This document shows, piece by piece, positions 59,003-64,000 of a stretch of 64,000 bases of DNA. The notes under the pieces are model-generated. The model was not told where the DNA came from. It saw only the letters and a list, made by a program, of their open reading frames with translations, and made no database searches. Made by a program: the position numbers and the translations under genes. How positions within the stretch are numbered: the first letter of the stretch is position 1; each line of letters opens with the position of its first letter. The DNA is from Roseobacter denitrificans OCh 114 (GTDB taxonomy: Bacteria > Pseudomonadota > Alphaproteobacteria > Rhodobacterales > Rhodobacteraceae), in contig NC_008209.1 of assembly GCF_000014045.1 (NCBI RefSeq), positions 1,635,001-1,699,000 on the forward strand. The letters are read 5' to 3'.

Positions 59003-60240
59003 TCGGCCACTTGCGCCCGTTGTCCGGCGCGCAGCAGCAGATCGAGCGCGCGGGTGTCGTCGGCAAAGGCCTGAATGGCGTTTTCATAGACGCTGCGCGC
59101 CGCACCGGTCTGGCCCAGGACGCCAAGTGCGGTGATCAGCTGCGCCCAGTCCTGTACCGGGCCGCCTTCGGTGCCGAGCCGGTCCGAGAGGCCCTGCACC
59201 ATGCTCTCGATCATCTCGAGGCGTTCGGAGGGGCTCATCTCACCGGCGGCTTCGATGTCCGCAGCGCTCGGCCCGCCGGGAGCGTCCAGTCCGGGGCCGA
59301 TTTCGGGGAGTTGATAGTTCACGCCAGCGCGAAACGCGAGGTCTTCGATCTGGGCGAGAATGGGTTCGATCCAGGCGGCCTCGCGCGGGCCTTCGCGCAG
59401 CAGTTGATCCCAGATGCGAAAGGCATTGTCGGGGCGTCCGGTCTGCGCCAGCATCAGGCCGACGTAGTAGCGCGCCGCGCCATTGGTGGGATCAAGGGCA
59501 AGCACCCGGGTCAGCACGCTTTCCGCTTCGGGAGAGACATAGCCACCGGCGGCGAGGATCAGCATGTCGGCGTAATTCGCGTAGTCTTCGCTGGTCGCCT
59601 CATCGCCGCGCACCCTGATGATTTCCGCCTGCGCGCGGGCGGCGGCGCGGAAATTACCGAGGTTACCCTCGTTCTGCGCCAGAAGGGTCAGGCCCTGAAT
59701 ATCGTCGGGGCGTGCGGCCACGGCCTCGCGCAGCCGTTCCACCAATGCGACGTAATCGGGGCTGATGTCCGGGGGGGCCACATAGGCGGGCAGGCTGTCT
59801 TCGGCCTCTTGCTGGCTGGGACGGTTTGCGCGGGCTTCTTCGGCCAGAACGATGCGATCCTTGAGGGCCAGATCGCCATAGCCCGGCGCGCCGATATTCA
59901 TGTAAAGCCACAGGCTGCCACCGACCAGAACCACCGCCAGAATGGCCCCGACCAGACCCGGTGCACCCTTGTTTGCGTCCGCTTCGAGCGCATCGGTTTG
60001 CAGGGCGGCATCTGCCGCGAGGATGCGGCGTGAGATCTCGGCCCGCACGCGGTCGGCATCGGCAGGATCCACAACGCCGCGCGCCAGGTCCTTCTCCACC
60101 TCGCGCAGCTGATCACGATAGACTCGCAGATCATAGGCCGCCGCAGGTTCGGTCATGCCGCGTTTCGGCGCGCGCAGGGCAAGTACCATCAAAACGGCCA
60201 CAATGATTGCCAGTCCAGCCGAGATAATCCAGAACGTCAT
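58999..60240 (-). CDS. ccmI: Cytochrome c biogenesis protein CcmI
   Basis: The 413-aa protein has a start at ATG 60240 (MTFWIISAGLAIIVAV), two N-terminal membrane helices (~residues 3-24 and 92-113) with an intervening cytoplasmic coiled coil (YRDQLREVEKDLARGVVDPADADRVRAEI), and a long periplasmic TPR-containing part (~180-330) that holds apocytochrome c. It acts with CcmF and CcmH in haem ligation. The longer open frame before it is not used. Other ccm genes are not in the window. Confidence 0.92.
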   Translation of the reverse strand: MTFWIISAGLAIIVAVLMVLALRAPKRGMTEPAAAYDLRVYRDQLREVEKDLARGVVDPADADRVRAEISRRILAADAALQTDALEADANKGAPGLVGAILAVVLVGGSLWLYMNIGAPGYGDLALKDRIVLAEEARANRPSQQEAEDSLPAYVAPPDISPDYVALVERLREAVAARPDDIQGLTLLAQNEGNLGNFRAAARAQAEIIRVRGDEATSEDYANYADMLILAAGGYVSPEAESVLTRVLALDPTNGAARYYVGLMLAQTGRPDNAFRIWDQLLREGPREAAWIEPILAQIEDLAFRAGVNYQLPEIGPGLDAPGGPSAADIEAAGEMSPSERLEMIESMVQGLSDRLGTEGGPVQDWAQLITALGVLGQTGAARSVYENAIQAFADDTRALDLLLRAGQRAQVAE

Positions 60241-60484
60241 AAAGCCCTCTTGCAGCGTTGGACTATTCATGTAGCGATCAAATGGGCCGCGCAAAAGGGG
60301 CAAACGATCAAGAGCATGGCAGTTGCATGCGAGATGATGTCGCGCGTCGCCGGTTTTGGGGCAAGGGCGCGCGCGCATGCCTTGTTTGCGCCGGGCAGGC
60401 CAATGCGCCCTGTGGCCCATTGCTCAGGGCGCACACAGGCGCCGTGATGGGCCGCGAACCGACCCTGCGCCGTGGTTTCGCCGG

Positions 60485-60679
60485 TTACTTGGGCGTTTTG
60501 TCTGTCTTGTTGTTTTCGCCTGCGGCAGAGCCGAATGCGATCAGGTTGCTGACATCTACTTCACGTCCGCCGCGCGCTGCCTTGCGTTTGGCCATGCCGC
60601 GCCGTTCCAGTACGAGCAAGACGATGGCAATCGCGCCGATGCTGCCAAATCCAAGTACTGCCAACATTTGTTCACTCAT
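60485..60679 (-). CDS. Small single-helix membrane protein (64 aa)
   Basis: From the ATG at 60679 with GGAGAG before it, the protein is MSEQMLAVLGFGSIGAIAIVLLVLE followed by a basic then polar tail ending NNKTDKTPK. One membrane helix (~residues 5-24). It follows 245 bases after the start of ccmI on the same strand. No family recognised. Confidence 0.6.
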   Translation of the reverse strand: MSEQMLAVLGFGSIGAIAIVLLVLERRGMAKRKAARGGREVDVSNLIAFGSAAGENNKTDKTPK

Positions 60680-60871
60680 CAAGTCTCTCCGTTCTGTGAG
60701 GTTCGCTTCAGTATAGCGCAAGTTGGCAGGCGGGCCAAATGCGCGGTGCTCAGCCGATGGGGTTGGGGCGCAAAGGCTGTCACCCGCCGAAAGTTGTCGG
60801 GGATTTCCGCCTATATTGCAGCGTGCCCCGGACCCGTCATCATGAGCCTCTCATCAAAAGGAGAGAAGATC

Positions 60872-61066
60872 ATGTCAGACTACTCACAGCACAACCAAGG
60901 CATCGGTGGCAAAGGTATTGTTGTCGGATTGCTTCTCATCGGGCTCTTTGTGGCAGGGCTTGCGTTCCTCGGCGCGAACGGCTCGGAAGTTGAACCGGGC
61001 ACTGCTGTCATAGATCCCGCCACCCCGGTGGCAGAGCCTGAAACGGCACCGGCCATCACGGAATAA
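60872..61066 (+). CDS. Small single-helix membrane protein (64 aa), hypothetical
   Basis: The ATG at 60872 follows AAAAGGAGAG. The protein is MSDYSQHNQGIGGKG, a helix (VVGLLLIGLFVAGLAFLG), and a Pro/Glu/Thr/Ala-rich tail (PATPVAEPETAPAITE). It probably sits in the inner membrane with the acidic tail outside. No family recognised. Confidence 0.65.
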   Translation: MSDYSQHNQGIGGKGIVVGLLLIGLFVAGLAFLGANGSEVEPGTAVIDPATPVAEPETAPAITE

Positions 61067-61247
61067 TACAGGGTATTCACTGAAACCTACGAGGGCGCGC
61101 GTGTGACACCGTGCGCCCTTTTGCGCCAGATGTGCCCGCGCGGCATCGCAGGTGAATGTGGCTCGCGGAAATCGCGACACTTTGGACTTTGAATTGTCCA
61201 AGCGCTGCCGGTACCCTGACAACATACTTCTTTGCGTTAGGTACCAC

Positions 61248-61664
61248 ATGTTTAAAAAATTGACGGCGTCCGCACTGGTTTCTTTGCTTTTCGCCGGGAC
61301 CGCAACAGCGGGCGGCACTTATTACGACTGCGATATCAACACGACCCGCGCAAGCGGTGGGTGGGTTTCCGAAAAATTAGCAATCATTATGAAAGAAAAC
61401 GGGCAGGTGCTTGTTTCTGACTCCGTGGTTTTGCAGTTTAACAAAGCCCCCATCGTGGCACGTGTCACGCGGAACAATGATCGCAAGATGGTCGTGCGCT
61501 GGCGATTGAACAATAACGTCAACAGCCAAAACCAGCAGACGCCCTCCTTCGACTATACCGCCTCGCTGACGAAATCGAACAACAAGGTGCATGTATCAGG
61601 CTCCCCTGATGGCTATCCTAACCGGTTTACAGGTTCGGGCACCTGCGTGCTGAAAAACGGCTGA
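61248..61664 (+). CDS. Secreted hypothetical protein, tandem paralogue 1 (138 aa)
   Basis: The ATG at 61248 starts a Sec signal peptide (MFKKLTASALVSLLFAGTATAG), then GTYYDCDINTTRASGGWVSEKLAIIM. The mature part has two Cys (YDC, GTC) for a disulfide and ends PDGYPNRFTGSGTCVLKNG. It shares with its neighbour the pattern GxxYDCxI...WxSEK...SDSVxLxF...PDGYPNRFxGxGxCV. I do not recognise the family. It probably folds as a small beta protein in the periplasm or outside the cell. Confidence 0.8.
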   Translation: MFKKLTASALVSLLFAGTATAGGTYYDCDINTTRASGGWVSEKLAIIMKENGQVLVSDSVVLQFNKAPIVARVTRNNDRKMVVRWRLNNNVNSQNQQTPSFDYTASLTKSNNKVHVSGSPDGYPNRFTGSGTCVLKNG

Positions 61665-61668
61665 TCCG

Positions 61669-62103
61669 ATGAATAGATCAGCAACGGTGTGCGCGCTGCT
61701 CGCGGTGGTCGGTGTCGTGGGGGTCGTGCCCGCCGCGTCGCGTGCTGCGGGCACTCTTTATGACTGCACAATCACTCAAAAACGCGAAGGTGTTGACTGG
61801 ATATCCGAAAAGGTTGGCATTGTCATAAGACAGGGGCAACCCGCGGTTATCTCAGATTCGGTTATCTTGCACTTTTACGGAAAGCCCATCGAGACAACGC
61901 AGGTTCGTAACAGGGCGAACAAGCTGGATGTAAGGTGGACCTTGCGTGGGGCGCGCGACGATGCCAATCAGACCGTCAACCACATGGATTACAACGCCCG
62001 GATCAACAAGCAAACCGGTGCCTTCAGCCTTTATGCCAAGCCGGATGGATATCCCAATCGGTTCAGCGGCAAAGGCAACTGTGTGACCAAGACCGCAAAA
62101 TAG
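61669..62103 (+). CDS. Secreted hypothetical protein, tandem paralogue 2 (144 aa)
   Basis: This second copy begins five bases after the first stop. It has a signal peptide (MNRSATVCALLAVVGVVGVVPAASRAAG) and then GTLYDCTITQKREGVDWISEKVGIVI, with the matching end PDGYPNRFSGKGNCV. Sequence between the anchors has diverged more, so duplication is not recent. The pair probably forms one operon. Confidence 0.8.
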   Translation: MNRSATVCALLAVVGVVGVVPAASRAAGTLYDCTITQKREGVDWISEKVGIVIRQGQPAVISDSVILHFYGKPIETTQVRNRANKLDVRWTLRGARDDANQTVNHMDYNARINKQTGAFSLYAKPDGYPNRFSGKGNCVTKTAK

Positions 62104-62157
62104 CTTTTGTCTATACGCTTGGAACTTTTTGCGCGCCCTGATACTTGAACTGCGAGC

Positions 62158-62181
62158 GTGTAGCGCTTCATTGCACTACAC
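62158..62181. promoter_or_regulatory. Inverted repeat GTGTAG-N12-CTACAC before sodB
   Basis: The two 6-base arms (62158-62163 and 62176-62181) are perfect reverse complements and sit about 35-55 bases before the sodB start, where a redox or iron regulator could bind. No regulator is identified. Confidence 0.35.
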
Positions 62182-62213
62182 ACCGCATTGAATAACCAAG
62201 AGGGGGCCCGACA

Positions 62214-62813
62214 ATGGCTTTTGAACTTCCTGATCTTCCCTACGCGCATGATGCTCTGGCGGGCAAAGGCATGTCCGCCGAAACGCTGGAATACCACCAC
62301 GACCTGCACCACAACGCCTATGTGACCAATGGCAACAAGGCGATTGAGGGCACCGAATGGGCGGGCAAGTCCATGGAAGACATCATCACGGGCACCTATG
62401 ATGCCTCTGCCGTGGCGCAGAATGGCATCTTCAACAACATCAGCCAGTTGTGGAACCACAACCAGTTCTGGGAAATGATGGGTCCGGGTGAGAGCAAGAT
62501 GCCCGGAGAGCTGGAAAAAGCGCTGACCGAGAATTTCGGGTCTGTCGATGCGTTCAAGGAACAGTTTTCCGCCGCCGGTGCGGGTCAGTTCGGGTCAGGC
62601 TGGTGCTGGTTGGTGAAAAACCCTGACGGCTCGCTGGCGGTGACCAAGACGGAAAACGGCGTGAACCCGCTGTGTTTTGGCCAGACGGCATTGCTCGGCT
62701 GCGATGTGTGGGAGCATTCGTACTACATTGATTTCCGCAACAAACGCCCTGCCTACCTGACAAACTTCCTCGACAACCTCGTCAATTGGGAAAACGTCGC
62801 ATCGCGCATGTAA
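62214..62813 (+). CDS. sodB: Superoxide dismutase, Fe-type
   Basis: The 199-aa enzyme disproportionates superoxide. Metal ligands lie in TLEYHHDLHHNAYV (His), LWNHNQFW (His), and DVWEHSYYIDF (Asp and His). SQLWNHNQFW has the Gln position typical of Fe-SOD, and GSGWCWLV is the Fe-type phrase. It starts with AGAGGGGG upstream and ends in a clear terminator. Confidence 0.95.
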   Translation: MAFELPDLPYAHDALAGKGMSAETLEYHHDLHHNAYVTNGNKAIEGTEWAGKSMEDIITGTYDASAVAQNGIFNNISQLWNHNQFWEMMGPGESKMPGELEKALTENFGSVDAFKEQFSAAGAGQFGSGWCWLVKNPDGSLAVTKTENGVNPLCFGQTALLGCDVWEHSYYIDFRNKRPAYLTNFLDNLVNWENVASRM

Positions 62814-62838
62814 CCGCGTGACAGGTTAAGTTGTTGCA

Positions 62839-62871
62839 GCCCCGTGTCATCGTTGATGGCGCGGGGTTTTT
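62839..62871 (+). terminator. Rho-independent terminator after sodB
   Basis: GCCCCG (62839-62844) pairs with CGGGGT-side bases at 62861-62866, with a second short CATC/GATG stem inside, followed by TTTTT to 62871. It starts 26 bases after the sodB stop. Confidence 0.75.
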
Positions 62872-62925
62872 CGTAGCGATTGAATGCCCGGAGCCCCCTA
62901 AAGTCTCATGCGAAAAACCTGGATC

Positions 62926-62970
62926 ACGCAAGCACTGCCTGCAATCAGGGAGTTCAACGCCCTACGGGAT
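62926..62970. repeat. Dispersed hairpin repeat, copy C (degenerate)
   Basis: The segment beginning CACGCAAGCACTGCCTGCAA keeps the TGCCTG(A/C)AATCA(A/G)GGA(T/G)TTCA(A/G)CG pattern of copies A and B with scattered changes, so the central hairpin is weaker. It also keeps TCACGCAA before the core and CGTCAGGCGC after it, like copy B. It lies between convergent sodB and the LOG-family gene. Confidence 0.6.
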
Positions 62971-62992
62971 TCTTGATGTGTCGGGTGGTTCG

Positions 62993-63559
62993 TCAGGCGC
63001 CCTGACCAAAGGCGCGCTGCAGCTCTTGGCGGCAGGCCTCGGCATCGGGCACGGTGGTGTAGAACCCGTGCAGCGTTTCATCGGCAAAACCATGCGCTGT
63101 CACATGTTGCAGAAGCGATACCAGCGGGTCCCAATATCCGTTTGTATTCAATAGGAATATCGGCTTTTGATGCAGGCCCAGTTGCCGCCATGTCAGGGCT
63201 TCGAACATCTCATCCAGCGATCCGGCACCACCGGGCAGCACCACGACGGCATCGCAATTCATGAACATGACTTTCTTGCGCTCATGCATGGTTTCGGTGA
63301 TCACATAGGTGGTCAGATCGGTTTTCCCGATTTCCCAATCCACCAGAAGTTGCGGGATCACGCCAAAGGTGTCAGCGCCCGCCTCCTGCGCCGCGCGCGC
63401 CACAGCTCCCATCAGCCCGACATCGCCTGCGCCATAGACCAGCCGCCAGCCTTCATCGGCGATCACGCGGCCGATGTTTTGCGCGTCCTGCAGGAAGTCG
63501 GGGTCGGTTCCGGGGCGGGATCCGCAATAGACACAGACGGATTTTGGGGGCATCGGCAT
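62993..63559 (-). CDS. LOG-family (TIGR00730) nucleotide-hydrolase-like protein
   Basis: The 188-aa Rossmann-like protein begins MPMPPKSVCVYCGSRPG; an internal ATG at 63553 is a possible start. LPGGAGSLDEMFE carries the LOG motif PGGxGTxxE with Ser instead of Thr, and YGAGDVGLMGAVARAA is typical. Members release cytokinin riboside-like bases or hydrolyse AMP and related nucleotides. The bacterial role is uncertain. Confidence 0.9.
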   Translation of the reverse strand: MPMPPKSVCVYCGSRPGTDPDFLQDAQNIGRVIADEGWRLVYGAGDVGLMGAVARAAQEAGADTFGVIPQLLVDWEIGKTDLTTYVITETMHERKKVMFMNCDAVVVLPGGAGSLDEMFEALTWRQLGLHQKPIFLLNTNGYWDPLVSLLQHVTAHGFADETLHGFYTTVPDAEACRQELQRAFGQGA

Positions 63560-63684
63560 GACTTTCTTGTTTCAAATCGCGGATTTATGACTTCATTCGT
63601 TTTGACCAGTGATAGGGCAGTTGCTATGTAGGCTCAATGTCTGCATCGCATCCGAGCGCGTGAACCCGGAAAGTTGAGATCAAA

Positions 63685-64000
63685 ATGAAAGACAATGGGT
63701 CTGCCAACCCATCCCAGAGCACCGGTCTGTTGACCGCGGGCCTCGTGATTGCGGGGCTGATCGCGGCGGCGGTATTTTTGTCGATGCGCGATTCCGGGCG
63801 GCTGAGCGAAGAGGCCGTGGCGGTTCTGGAATCCTCTGGCGGGGCGGGGGGCAATCAGGTCGTCACGCAGCAGATCGAAGCCGATGATGCGCCGCAGGAG
63901 ATACCACAGGACGCGCCGCAAGACGCGCCCGTTGCGCAAACAGAGCCCGAGGAGGCCGCGCCCACGATTGACGAGGTGCGGGTAGACACGGGCGGAACGA
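63685..64000 (+). CDS. N-terminus of a membrane-anchored envelope protein, probably LysM-type (partial, runs off right edge)
   Basis: The ATG at 63685 opens MKDNGSANPSQST, one membrane helix (~residues 13-35; GLLTAGLVIAGLIAAAVFLSM) and an acidic Pro/Gln-rich stretch (EIPQDAPQDAPVAQTEPEE). It then enters a segment reading PTIDEVRVDTGGT, like the start of the Ig-like region in Rhodobacteraceae LysM proteins. It continues past the window. Confidence 0.65.
   Translation, partial: MKDNGSANPSQSTGLLTAGLVIAGLIAAAVFLSMRDSGRLSEEAVAVLESSGGAGGNQVVTQQIEADDAPQEIPQDAPQDAPVAQTEPEEAAPTIDEVRVDTGGT

Noticed and set aside
1..64000. tRNA, rRNA, CRISPR, insertion sequence, prophage and attachment sites
   Set aside because: I looked for T-loop sequences, regularly spaced repeats, transposase motifs and phage genes and saw none. 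A tRNA scan would settle the first point.

Overview
The window reads as a chromosomal segment of a marine Roseobacter-group alphaproteobacterium (Rhodobacteraceae). The evidence is the GC-rich coding, a soxBDAG sarcosine oxidase operon, TRAP transporters, family-specific small proteins (DUF6280, DUF1289, an isoaspartyl-methyltransferase-like gene before tolC) and dense packing with many 4-base ATGA/GTGA overlaps. No rRNA, tRNA, CRISPR array, insertion sequence or prophage was recognised. About 60 genes can be supported. Almost all are complete; one is a pseudogene and two are cut by the window edges.

Layout. 1-5.3 kb: start of a divergent GlxA-like regulator and the heterotetrameric sarcosine oxidase operon. 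5.4-9.6 kb: an MFS exporter with an unrecognised 258-aa partner, then a PAS-GGDEF-EAL protein. 9.9-16.4 kb: an acyl-CoA dehydrogenase homologue that looks like a 3-sulfinopropanoyl-CoA desulfinase, a bactofilin, and a TRAP carboxylate-type transporter with a divergent GntR/HutC-type regulator. 16.6-20.9 kb: a type I secretion ABC exporter and its HlyD partner, a broken intradiol-dioxygenase-like gene and a ferric-reductase-like membrane protein. 20.9-30.3 kb: an amino-sugar (GlcNAc or chitooligosaccharide) island with kinase, regulator, SIS-domain deaminase and deacetylase on one strand, and a full ABC importer plus an oxidoreductase on the other. 30.3-34 kb: a Zrg-like zinc or metal uptake operon. 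34.4-38.4 kb: isoaspartyl-methyltransferase-like gene, tolC, a PopZ-like protein and small proteins. 38.6-49.3 kb: housekeeping genes (efp, ygfZ-like, glycosyltransferase, MsbA-like ABC, two aminotransferases, crotonase, valS). 49.4-54.4 kb: a PhyH/HD oxygenase pair resembling the phosphonate-cleaving PhnYZ/TmpAB pairs, a lone form-II CoxL-like molybdenum hydroxylase and a DUF2235 protein. 54.7-64 kb: thioesterase, metF with a divergent LysR (MetR-type) gene, a secreted carbonic-anhydrase-like protein, ccmI-ruvX-DUF1289, two tandem secreted proteins of unknown function, an Fe-type superoxide dismutase, a LOG-family protein and the start of an envelope protein.

How it fits together. The gene content suggests scavenging of marine organic matter: methylated amines (sarcosine oxidase, and possibly a TmpAB-like route to glycine betaine), organosulfur acids (desulfinase candidate), chitin-derived amino sugars, and metals. 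The least expected signals are a structured repeat present in three different convergent intergenic gaps, the desulfinase-like active-site residues, the six diiron ligands of the HD protein, a lower-GC insert inside valS, and a tandem pair of secreted proteins I cannot assign to a family.
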